Both the position numbers and the translations under genes were made by a program. A DNA stretch of 64,000 nucleotides from Methanoregula sp. (GTDB taxonomy: Archaea > Halobacteriota > Methanomicrobia > Methanomicrobiales > Methanospirillaceae), in contig NZ_JAJRCG010000009.1 in assembly GCF_028679125.1 (NCBI RefSeq), positions 42,283 through 106,282 on the forward strand. The letters are read 5' to 3'. Below the pieces are notes generated by a model that had not been told where the DNA came from, searched no databases, and worked only from the letters and a program-made list of their open reading frames with translations. Below, one piece after another: positions 7,954 through 16,514 of the stretch. How positions within the stretch are numbered: the first letter of the stretch is position 1; every line of letters starts with the position of its first letter.

Positions 7954-8694
7954 ATGAATTCCGCATCGCGCCTGTGGGAGATCGATTCTGCCCGCGGGAT
8001 CGCGATCCTCATGATGATCGTCTTTCACACGGTCTTCGATCTCAGCTTCTTTGCGATCTATCCGGTTGATGTTGCAACCGGGTTCTGGCGGTATTTTGCC
8101 TATGCGACCGCGTCGCTCTTTCTCATGATCGTGGGAGTCTCGCTCGTTGTCAGCTACGCAAAGGCCAGCGCACGGTTGTCCGGATTTCCTCTTGCAAAAA
8201 AATTTATCCTTCGCGGTGCCGGTATTTTTGCGCTGGGGCTTCTCGTCACCCTTGCCACGTGGTTCTACCTGCACGAAGGATACGTGATCTTCGGCATCCT
8301 GCACCTCATCGGGGTTGCGGTGATCCTCTCGCCCCTCTTCTTCCGCTTCAAAACGCTGAATATCCTGCTCGGGCTCGCGTGCATCCCTGCCGGTTTCCTG
8401 ATCTCGCAGGTGAGCGGCCCGGCCTTCCTGCTCCCGCTGGGGATTATGCCCGCTGGTTTTACGTCCGTTGATTACACGCCGCTCCTGCCATGGTTCGGCA
8501 TGGTGCTGATCGGCCTGGGTCTTGGAGAATTCCTGTACGCGGGGGGCGTCCGGCAGTTCTCCCTCCGGTCATTGCCGGACTTCGTTGTCTCTCCGCTCTC
8601 GTTCCTGGGCCGGCACTCGCTGGTGATCTATCTTGTCCACCAGCCGGTGATCATTCTCCTGCTTGCCGCGATTACCGGCACGAAGGTCTTGTAA
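7954..8694 (+). CDS. DUF1624-type membrane acyltransferase
   Basis: The 246-residue product starts with RLWEIDSARGIAILMMIVFH, the opening of the heparan-alpha-glucosaminide N-acetyltransferase-like (DUF1624) family. This Arg-Gly-Ile-Ala helix and its histidine are the signature. About seven to eight membrane segments follow, including GILHLIGVAVILSPLFF and a C-terminal HSLVIYLVHQPVIILLLAAI. Such proteins are thought to transfer acyl groups across the membrane to cell-envelope sugars. The gene diverges from the marker 8 gene, with only about 100 bp between the two starts. Substrate cannot be inferred. Confidence 0.8.
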   Translation: MNSASRLWEIDSARGIAILMMIVFHTVFDLSFFAIYPVDVATGFWRYFAYATASLFLMIVGVSLVVSYAKASARLSGFPLAKKFILRGAGIFALGLLVTLATWFYLHEGYVIFGILHLIGVAVILSPLFFRFKTLNILLGLACIPAGFLISQVSGPAFLLPLGIMPAGFTSVDYTPLLPWFGMVLIGLGLGEFLYAGGVRQFSLRSLPDFVVSPLSFLGRHSLVIYLVHQPVIILLLAAITGTKVL

Positions 8695-9116
8695 TTCTGC
8701 CGGTGAATGGTACCTGGCCTCCATCGTACCCCCCTTGAAGACCAGTACTATTTGGAGCCCAAATCAGCCTCCGTTTGTCAAAAGGACGATTTGCATTTCC
8801 GGTTGGAATGGAACCGTTGTCCACGCCAATGGAATATCCCGCAATTTGGGCGTATTTTTAAAAACGGGGCAAAATTAACCCCACTTGAACCTGCATTACA
8901 GCGAGCGTCCAGCGCCCCCTTTTTTCAGACAGGTTTCGGGACGTGAAAAAATATCCTCTGGCCGGAGGCCGCTATGGCCGTTTTAGAGGGGGGTGCCAGA
9001 TTTCACGCCGGAGACTGGGACGCGACCTGTCTGCACTCTCAAGGATTCATGGACGGGACATTTCAAAGAAAATCCGTGCAGCACAATCGTTCCTGGCCGG
9101 CTTAAAATAAAAAAAA
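8695..9116. other. Intergenic region before repeat copy 1
   Basis: I find no reading frame with family features here. The stretch ends in a run of eight A at 9109-9116, immediately before the terminal repeat of the mobile-like element that starts at 9117. Confidence 0.5.
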
Positions 9117-9429
9117 GGTGATTGTGTAACATCCACCAAAAGTGCGATAAACCTGAACCTAAATTTTCATTACCGCTCTTGGGGGCTCCGGCAAGCCTCC
9201 GCCCCCGTCGCTCGGGCATCTCCCAGTTGCGATAGTGCCGTATTACCTGTACCTGTGTGTGCCCCAAATTAAGGTAATGCCGAGGCATCGCAATGCGCCC
9301 CGTCCCCCTTGGGGGACTGGCGGCGCAAGAGGGGGGCTGTATTTTTGTGTGCTCCGGAGCGCAAATCTAAAAAAAACTGTATTGGCTCAATACTATCCAT
9401 GGGTTAGTAGTGGACTTTACTTAATCACC
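9117..9429. repeat. MITE-like element, copy 1
   Basis: This 313-bp segment is closely similar to 34498-34801 and 47410-47708. It begins GGTGATTGTGTAAC and ends TTACTTAATCACC, which are imperfect inverted repeats of each other over about 13 bases. It is flanked by A runs (eight upstream, six downstream), consistent with insertion into or duplication of a homopolymer target. Internal features shared by the copies include AACATCCACCAAAAGTGCGA, a GGGGGCTCCGGCAAG / CCGCCCCC potential hairpin, a TTACCT...AGGTAA pair, and GTCCCCC-TT-GGGGGAC. I see no transposase, so it would be non-autonomous. Short conserved peptides in one frame seem incidental. Confidence 0.8.
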
Positions 9430-9546
9430 AAAAAAGTACTGAACATCATTTCTCCCCCGGGTTTTCCTCACACTTCAGCGTGCAGTACTTCAGGACTCAC
9501 CCAAAACTACATTTTTTCCAGACACGCATACATCAGAATACAACCC

Positions 9547-10389
9547 ATGCCCCAGCTTCTCCGAACCCTCTCAATCCTGCTCCTCATCAGTGTCATCCTT
9601 TTTTCCGGATGCACAACGATCCATGAGGGAAAAAAGACCGATGGTAACCTATCGCAGACTCCCGGAGTTCCCGCTGCGTCCTACAAGGCCACCCTCAACC
9701 AGCCCAATGCGCAATCCGGGTACATAAAAATGGACTCGGATGTGTACAATATCGGCGAGGTTGTTGAATTCACGGTTACGAATGACGGCTCCGGCACGCT
9801 TGCGTGTGCGGGCAATCAGCCCTCGTTCTCGGTAAAATTCCAGACCGGCAATGGAAAGTGGGCAACGCGGATGGGAACGGAGCAGCCCAATGAAACAGAA
9901 AAGTCCTCGCTTGCTTTTGGGAATTCCACGCAGGTGTACCGTTTTGTGACGGAAGGATGGGAACCGGGCCGGTACCGGATCGTACACGACTGTGGTGTCG
10001 AGCGCGAGATCCTGATACGGGCATTGCCGGTTTCAACACCTGCCCCTGCTGCCTGCCTCACCGGTAATACCACTAACACGACGCCATGGATTACCATTGA
10101 TCCTCCCGGCGACCAGTACGAATCCCGCTCGTTTACCCTTCAGGGAACGACAAACCTCCCGGCCGGGCAGGAACTGGACTGTGCGATCTTCTCTGTCCTG
10201 CCGGAGGATCCGGATAATGCTCTTGCCCGGGAGGCGTCGTTCACAACCCGGGTGGAGGAGGGGAGTTGCGGCACCAACACGTGGAGTGCATCGGGAGAGA
10301 TCCAGACAACCGGGGAGTTTTTCTTCTGGATCTCCGATGCCGGGCGGAACACGACCGCTATCAAACGGTTCACGGTACTTTCCGTCTGA
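9547..10389 (+). CDS. Predicted lipoprotein, Ig-like domains
   Basis: From the ATG at 9547 the 280-residue product has a classic lipoprotein signal: a hydrophobic stretch LLRTLSILLLISVILFSGC with cysteine around residue 21. A Thr/Pro-containing linker follows, then a beta-rich domain (YIKMDSDVYNIGEVVEFTVTN) typical of immunoglobulin-like surface modules, and a second beta-rich domain after the PAPAACLTGNTTNTTPW linker. NxT sites are frequent, suggesting glycosylation outside the cell. A longer frame from 9235 runs through the repeat element and is rejected because it would bury the signal peptide. Function unknown; probably membrane-attached and exposed. Confidence 0.75.
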   Translation: MPQLLRTLSILLLISVILFSGCTTIHEGKKTDGNLSQTPGVPAASYKATLNQPNAQSGYIKMDSDVYNIGEVVEFTVTNDGSGTLACAGNQPSFSVKFQTGNGKWATRMGTEQPNETEKSSLAFGNSTQVYRFVTEGWEPGRYRIVHDCGVEREILIRALPVSTPAPAACLTGNTTNTTPWITIDPPGDQYESRSFTLQGTTNLPAGQELDCAIFSVLPEDPDNALAREASFTTRVEEGSCGTNTWSASGEIQTTGEFFFWISDAGRNTTAIKRFTVLSV

Positions 10390-10464
10390 ACCGTGATATC
10401 CAAAAAGTCAGTTGAACAGGTAATCCCTTATTTCCCCGGGCATCCCTGTTGTATGTGAACGTGC

Positions 10465-11145
10465 ATGATCCTTCCTGTCTTCACTCTGGTTCTCGAACCC
10501 GCAAATCCCCTCCAGTTCTCCTTACCTGACTTCCGGTCGTGCCTGAACCGGCACCTGGCGGAGTACCAGGCTTCCGGGCAGGCGGGTCTTCCTGAATCGT
10601 GCATTCACCGGTACCCTGCCATCATGTGCAAGCAGGTAAGGAACGATCTTATGCTGATCGGTATCTGCCAGGGTGCACGATTTCTCATGACGCTGGCCGG
10701 AGAAAATGCAGAAATTATACCCGGCACAAATGGCTGCAGGATTGTTTCACGCGATGAGGCAATACGTGATGAGGAGTTCGGGACGTCCGGCGCGAGCTGC
10801 GAATATGAATTTCTGACTCCCTGGATTGCCCTGAACCAGCAGAATGCAAAAAAATTCTATGACCTGAAAGGCAAGCCCGCGCGCGACGCCTTCATGCAGA
10901 AGATCCTCACCACGCACCTGAACACGCTTGCAAAATCCCTTGACTATTCCCCTGGTGAACCGGTTACCTGCGTGCCCCACATCCGTTTCATACGGCAGCG
11001 GATCGATCGCGAGAACGTGATCGTATTCCTGGGAAAATTCCGGACAAACCTTCGCATTCCGGAGTATCTTGGGATTGGCCAGTCGGTTTCTCAGGGGTAC
11101 GGGACGGTGCGGGCGGTTCTGGAAATACATGAAATGTCCCTGTGA
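10465..11145 (+). CDS. Cas6b-like CRISPR RNA endoribonuclease family protein (solitary)
   Basis: The 226-residue protein has the layout I know from Cas6b-type RAMP proteins: an N-terminal half with IMCKQVRNDLMLIGICQGA, then YEFLTPWIALNQQNAKKFYD, a helix ending in LNTLAKSLDYSPGE, and the glycine-rich C-terminal loop IPEYLGIGQSVSQGYGTV. Cas6 enzymes cut CRISPR precursor RNA at the repeat hairpin. No array and no other cas gene lies next to it, and the neighbours are a lipoprotein and an acetyltransferase. It may be an orphan that serves an array elsewhere or has another RNA target. No obvious ribosome site precedes the ATG. Catalytic residues cannot be assigned by eye. Confidence 0.65.
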   Translation: MILPVFTLVLEPANPLQFSLPDFRSCLNRHLAEYQASGQAGLPESCIHRYPAIMCKQVRNDLMLIGICQGARFLMTLAGENAEIIPGTNGCRIVSRDEAIRDEEFGTSGASCEYEFLTPWIALNQQNAKKFYDLKGKPARDAFMQKILTTHLNTLAKSLDYSPGEPVTCVPHIRFIRQRIDRENVIVFLGKFRTNLRIPEYLGIGQSVSQGYGTVRAVLEIHEMSL

Positions 11146-11242
11146 ACGCGGGCACATTCAAGGATTCTCTGTCTCCGCCCTCATAGATCCGTGAGGGAAA
11201 GGTCCTGCTTTTTTCTCCTTGCAGCAAATACTATTCTTATCC

Positions 11243-11724
11243 ATGATCACCATCCGCCCGCTCCGGCCGGACGATATTTCCCGCATCAAGTCCTGGCCCC
11301 CCTATCCATTGGAATTTGCCATGCTCGATTACTCGCTCCGTGACGGTGGCTGGCTCGATCTCTATTACCCGGTTACCGGAACGGTTGTTTTTGTTGCTGA
11401 AGATGATCGCGATCTGGCCGGGTTCTCGATCCTGACCCGCGAACCCGATGGAACCGCGGAATTCCGGATCGCGCTCCACCCGCAACGGCTCGGGCATGGA
11501 CTGGGAAAGACCATCGCCCGGCTCACCCTTGAACGCGGGTTCGCCGACCCGGCCCTGCATGCGATCCGGCTCATTGTCAGGAAGAATAATCCCCGGGCAG
11601 AACGATTGTACGAATCACTCGGGTTCCGCCCGGATGGCGAGTGCACAGAGATTGTTCACGGAGACCCCGTGGCATTCCGGCGGATGCTTATCGACCGGGC
11701 AACCTTTGAGGGAGCGGACACACC

Positions 11725-11728
<4 letters not shown>
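11243..11728 (+). CDS. GNAT-family N-acetyltransferase
   Basis: The 161-residue product follows the GNAT fold: [17 protein letters not shown] at the start, the [19 protein letters not shown] strands, the acetyl-CoA loop as [16 protein letters not shown] (the Q/RxxGxG/A region), and [14 protein letters not shown] near the end. It would transfer an acetyl group from acetyl-CoA to an amine. An upstream TTG at 11219 is in frame, but the ATG at 11243 gives the usual start. Its stop overlaps the start of the next gene by four bases, so both are probably co-translated. Substrate unknown. Confidence 0.85.
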
Positions 11729-12285
<557 letters not shown>

Positions 12286-12369
12286 CCGGCCCTGCCCGTG
12301 CTTCTTTTCCTGCCCGGACAACAAACCCGATAATCATCAACTGCCAATAAGTCACCGGATAGTTCCGCC

Positions 12370-13290
12370 ATGTTCTGGGCATTTCTTTCCGGTATTGGTG
12401 CGTGTGCCGATGCTGCATACTATATCGTCAATAAAAAATTCTTGCAAACCGTGGAACCGGACCTGCTGGCGGCGTCCGGATTCCTCTTTACAGGAGTGTT
12501 TCTCCTGGCAATTGCGGTTGCCCGGGGTATTCCCCTGCTTGGCCCGGACTTCTTCATTGCCGTTGCGGCCACCTGTGCTATCAATGTTGCCGGTACCACG
12601 CTCGCGTTCCGTGCGCTGAAATCCACGGATATTTCCCTGGCCGTGCCGATGCTCTCGTTCACGCCGCTCTTCCTTGTCGTCACCGCGGCGCTGATGCTTC
12701 ACGAGATTCCGTCCCTTATCGGGATTCTGGGGATCGTGATCATCGTTGCCGGATCGTATGTCCTCAACACATCTGCGGAACATACCCGGATTTTTGATCC
12801 CTTCCGGGACATGGTCTCGCACCCGGGCATTTTTGCTATGCTCGTGGTCTCGTTCCTGTACGCCATTGCCATCGGGTTTGACAAGATGGTGGTGCTGAAC
12901 TCCGACACGGTCTTTGGATCCGGCGTGGTATTCTTTATCCTCGGGTCTGCGTTTCTTGCAATCTTTCTCCTGAAGCATCTCATCCGGAGAAACCCTTCGG
13001 AAACCCGTACCGGTGAATCCGGTTCTTTCGCCGGCTTCCCTGTCCACCAGTCACGCAGTCTCCTTACGGCAGGGATAGTAATCGCTCTGTTCCTGACCCT
13101 GGAATCCATTGTCATCAACACGGCATACCTCGACCAGATCGTTCCCTATGTCAGTGCCATCAAACGGATGAGTATCATCATCACGGTGCTGTATGGTGCC
13201 CTGGTCTTCCGGGAAGAAGAGATCCTGCGGCGGGTATCCGGGGCCGGCCTGATGGTATTTGGCGTGGTGTTGATCCTGCTCTTCCCGTGA
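12370..13290 (+). CDS. EamA/DMT-superfamily transporter
   Basis: The 306-residue protein has about ten hydrophobic segments arranged as two halves. Each ends in a pattern typical of EamA domains: PMLSFTPLFLVVTAALMLHE followed by LIGILGIVIIVAGSYVL in the first half, and MSIIITVLYGALVFREEE followed by GAGLMVFGVVLILLF in the second. Such carriers export small metabolites or drugs. A hydrophilic loop with HPGIFAMLV separates the halves. It follows the hydrolase gene by about 85 bp in the same direction. Substrate cannot be told. Confidence 0.85.
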   Translation: MFWAFLSGIGACADAAYYIVNKKFLQTVEPDLLAASGFLFTGVFLLAIAVARGIPLLGPDFFIAVAATCAINVAGTTLAFRALKSTDISLAVPMLSFTPLFLVVTAALMLHEIPSLIGILGIVIIVAGSYVLNTSAEHTRIFDPFRDMVSHPGIFAMLVVSFLYAIAIGFDKMVVLNSDTVFGSGVVFFILGSAFLAIFLLKHLIRRNPSETRTGESGSFAGFPVHQSRSLLTAGIVIALFLTLESIVINTAYLDQIVPYVSAIKRMSIIITVLYGALVFREEEILRRVSGAGLMVFGVVLILLFP

Positions 13291-13327
13291 TCGTCAGAAT
13301 CCGTCAATGAAGTACTTGAGGGATCAC

Positions 13328-15001
13328 TCAAATGAACAGGGAAACATCCCGGAACATGGCGCTGTCGAAGACACCCCGGTTGGTGATGCGCAGGGACGGG
13401 ATCACGGTAAGGGCAAGGAACGAGAGGTACATAAACGGATTCCTGATGCCACCCATACGGCCGGTTACTTCACTCAGATCGCTGAGCCTCCGGACAACAT
13501 CCTCATAGGGAAGTGTTGACATAAGCCCGGCACAGTCGAGGGGCAGGACTGAACTATCCGGGCCGAGAATTGCGACCATGGCCCCCTGTGCCCCGATCAC
13601 TTCACGTATCGCGTTCCGGATTGCATCATCGCTGGTGCCGACAGCAACAATATTGTGCGTATCGTGGGAGATGCTGCATGCGATGGCGCCATTACGGAAT
13701 CCGAAGCCATGGACCAGGCCGACTCCCGCGGGAAGATCGCGGTACCGGCTGCAGACAACGACTTTGAGAATGTCCCGGTCAAGGTCCGGTATATCATCGG
13801 CATTGCAGTCGTACGTGAGGGATTCGGTTACGATCTGGCCGGGTACAAGGCCGATCACCCGCGCCATGCCATGGCCGGTGATCCGGATGGTCCCGGGGCC
13901 GGAGGGAGAACAGCGGATGGTGGGGGGAAACGCGGACTGTGGTGCCGGTGACGCAGCGGTTACTGCTGCACCCTTTACGAAAACCTCCCGGATTCCGAAC
14001 TTCTCCGGGTCATCGATGATACAGAGATCCGCACGTCGCCCGGGGGCAAGTGCGCCCCGGTCTGCAAGACCGAACCGGTCAGCAGGGGACAGCGTTGCCA
14101 TGCGGATGGCGAGTCCTGGGTCGAGCCCGCAGGCTATCGCTTTCCGGATGCACCGGTCGATATGCCCCTCATCCATGAGCAGGTCTGCGTGGCAGTCATC
14201 GGTGGCAAAACAACACCGTGAGACCGTTGCAGCGGTTACCAGGGGGATGAGCGCCTCGATATTCTGTTCTGCGGAACCTTCGCGGATATAGATATACATC
14301 CCTTTTTTGAGTTTCTCCTCTGCCTCTGCAAAAGTTGTACATTCATGATCGCTCTGGAGACCGGCGAGGATGTAGGCATTGAGGTTTTTTCCGGAAAGAC
14401 CCGGGGCATGCCCGTCACGGATCGATGAGAGTGCGAGTTTCTCCGAAATAGCGCGATCTGCTGCAAGTATTCCGGGGACATTCATCATCTCGCCAAGTCC
14501 GAGGATGCCCTCTTTTCCCATGAACCGGTGCAGGTCTGCTGCTTCAAGCACAGCCCCGCCAACATCGGCCGGGGTTGACGGGACGCAGGACGGGAGCATG
14601 TACTGGATATCGATCGCCGCGTTCTGCCGTGCAGCCCGCATATATTCAATACCCTCCGCCCCGGCAACATTGGCGATCTCGTGAGGGTCCGCGATGACCG
14701 TTGTCGTCCCGTGCAGGGCGACGAGCCGGGCATATTCGGGAGGAGTGAGCAGGGAACTCTCGATATGGACATGGGCATCGATCAGTCCCGGGACGATATA
14801 TAATCCTGAACAGTCCCGGGTCTTTTTTCCCTCATAGTCCCCGATTCCGAGGATAGTACCGTTTTTTATCGCAAGGGTACCCGTATCCCATGATCCGGTA
14901 AACACGTTGTAGAGAAATGCATCGTCAAGAACCAGATCTGCGGGTTTCATGCCGCAGGCGGCATCGATCATATCTTTTGAAAAAGGTTCCATGGCAATCA
15001 T
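13328..15001 (-). CDS. ade: Adenine deaminase
   Basis: The 557-residue product matches adenine deaminases of the amidohydrolase family: GLIDAHVHIESSLLTP carries the metal-binding HxH, ADPHEIANVAG follows, and a long C-terminal domain contains SHDTHNIVAVG and the final catalytic-domain segment GGIRNPFMYLSFLALTVIPS. The enzyme converts adenine to hypoxanthine for purine salvage. The ATG at 15001 overlaps the stop of the upstream lipoprotein gene by four bases; a second ATG at 14992 is also possible. The length is typical for the family. Confidence 0.93.
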   Translation of the reverse strand: MIAMEPFSKDMIDAACGMKPADLVLDDAFLYNVFTGSWDTGTLAIKNGTILGIGDYEGKKTRDCSGLYIVPGLIDAHVHIESSLLTPPEYARLVALHGTTTVIADPHEIANVAGAEGIEYMRAARQNAAIDIQYMLPSCVPSTPADVGGAVLEAADLHRFMGKEGILGLGEMMNVPGILAADRAISEKLALSSIRDGHAPGLSGKNLNAYILAGLQSDHECTTFAEAEEKLKKGMYIYIREGSAEQNIEALIPLVTAATVSRCCFATDDCHADLLMDEGHIDRCIRKAIACGLDPGLAIRMATLSPADRFGLADRGALAPGRRADLCIIDDPEKFGIREVFVKGAAVTAASPAPQSAFPPTIRCSPSGPGTIRITGHGMARVIGLVPGQIVTESLTYDCNADDIPDLDRDILKVVVCSRYRDLPAGVGLVHGFGFRNGAIACSISHDTHNIVAVGTSDDAIRNAIREVIGAQGAMVAILGPDSSVLPLDCAGLMSTLPYEDVVRRLSDLSEVTGRMGGIRNPFMYLSFLALTVIPSLRITNRGVFDSAMFRDVSLFI

Positions 15002-15354
15002 ACCGTAATATCGCGGATCACGGCGGTCTTCCGATCGCCGTCTTTGAGGATATACACATAGAGTTTGTAATTACCGGGTGAAAGTCCCACAGGTACTGCA
15101 ACCGTGTTCTCCCCCGTTAAAAGAGATGCCGGTGCACTGACCACGCCATACGGTTCCTGCGTCAGGCCGGTAATCCGGTAGATGGTCACCTGAACGTGGA
15201 CATCCGCCGGATTTCCCGTATTGCTGATGTTCACGAGAACCGACCGGTTGTCGTACCACGTATCACCGATGCCGGTTGAAACGCAGCCGGCACAGAGAAT
15301 AAGTACCATGAGTGCAGCGGTTCCGGCAAGTACGGCAGATGGGTGACCTGTCAT
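14998..15354 (-). CDS. Small predicted lipoprotein
   Basis: The 118-residue protein has a signal sequence ending in LILCAGC, so lipid attachment at the cysteine near residue 24 is likely. The rest is a single beta-rich domain (RSVLVNISNTGNPADVHVQVTIYRITG and later SPGNYKLYVYILKDGDRK) reminiscent of small immunoglobulin- or CARDB-like modules on archaeal surfaces. It overlaps the adenine deaminase start by four bases. A functional link between them is not obvious. Function unknown. Confidence 0.7.
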   Translation of the reverse strand: MTGHPSAVLAGTAALMVLILCAGCVSTGIGDTWYDNRSVLVNISNTGNPADVHVQVTIYRITGLTQEPYGVVSAPASLLTGENTVAVPVGLSPGNYKLYVYILKDGDRKTAVIRDITV

Positions 15355-15617
15355 TAACCAGATGTACCCGTGCTATCATAAAAATCCTGTCGGGTGTCTA
15401 CCCGGCCCGGTCAAGTCAACATGGAATACCACCGGATACACGGGGAAAAAACCATATCACAAGAATGATAAAAAGTATAGTGTCATGCGAATCGTGTCAA
15501 TTATGTATAAAAAAGCAAAATCTTTAGTGAATATTTAAAAAAATGCGTAATTGACATTCAAAAAAAATCCATATCTTATTATAGTATGGTATATTAAAAT
15601 CACAATCAGGTGATATC

Positions 15618-16514
15618 ATACCCGTCATTACTTTTTCCCACCACAAGGGTGGCACTGGCAAGACCACTTCCTGTCTTAACATTGCCGGTTTCTTAGTTAA
15701 GGCTGGGAAAAAGGTCCTTGTTGTAGATTGTGATCCGCAGGCAAACGCTACCGCCGGTCTGGGGTACAGTACCCAGTCAGCGGGCAGGAATATGTATGAT
15801 GTGTTCCTGAGCGGCTTTGAGGAGTTTCCCGAGACAAAAATGTCGGATATCATCCGGAAAACCCCGTCGGGAATCGATCTCGCCCCGTCGCACCTGGATC
15901 TTGTTGGTGCCGATCCCTGCCTTTACCGCAGGGAAGGGCGTGCCGGCATCCTCAAGGCAGCGCTTGCTCCACTTAAGGATCAGTATGACTTCATCTTTGT
16001 GGATACACCCCCGAGCATGGGGCAGCTGGTAATCAATGGTCTCTTTGCGTCCGATCGCGTCATCGTTACCCTTGATTCCGGAACCTTTGCCCTAGACGGG
16101 GTGTCGACATTATCAACCATCTTTGGGGACATGAAAGAGGATCTGGGCAGGGAAATCCAGCCGGATATTGCCATCGTCACCCGGTGGGGTGAGGGTGGAG
16201 CCTCTTCTGTCTCCCCTAATGAGACTCCGGAGAAAAAGGATATCTTCCTGTATCTGCGGGATCTCTTTTACAAAACACCCGCGCCGACACCGGAGGAAAT
16301 CCGGACGGCTGACGAACAGAAAGCCGAACACGAACGGTTGCTCTCGATGCTCGTTGAGATCAAGAGGCTGTTCCGGACGGTATATACCGTGCCGTACTCT
16401 CCCCTCATTTATGAAGCACAGAAACGGGGACTTCCGATCTCTCATTTTGCACCGGATAGTAGTGCAGGTGCGGCTTACAAGACCATAATGGACGACGTGA
16501 TACAATGGAATTGA
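15618..16514 (+). CDS. ParA/MinD-family ATPase linked to chemoreceptors
   Basis: The frame reads [20 protein letters not shown], a deviant Walker A motif of ParA/MinD ATPases, then [18 protein letters not shown] (Walker A' region) and [18 protein letters not shown] (Walker B). About 298 residues result if translation starts at 15618. No ATG, GTG or TTG occurs in frame before the motif. An AGGTGAT ribosome site at 15608-15614 sits three bases before ATA at 15618, so ATA is the likely start. A start at the ATG at 15792 would remove the ATP site. The gene overlaps the chemoreceptor gene by ten bases. By analogy with ParA proteins that position cytoplasmic chemoreceptor clusters, it may distribute this array; that is inference. 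Confidence 0.85.
   Translation: MPVITFSHHKGGTGKTTSCLNIAGFLVKAGKKVLVVDCDPQANATAGLGYSTQSAGRNMYDVFLSGFEEFPETKMSDIIRKTPSGIDLAPSHLDLVGADPCLYRREGRAGILKAALAPLKDQYDFIFVDTPPSMGQLVINGLFASDRVIVTLDSGTFALDGVSTLSTIFGDMKEDLGREIQPDIAIVTRWGEGGASSVSPNETPEKKDIFLYLRDLFYKTPAPTPEEIRTADEQKAEHERLLSMLVEIKRLFRTVYTVPYSPLIYEAQKRGLPISHFAPDSSAGAAYKTIMDDVIQWN

Noticed and set aside
9235..9546. N-terminal extension of the lipoprotein ORF through the repeat
   Set aside because: It lies inside the repeat element and would bury the signal peptide; the ATG at 9547 is the sound start.
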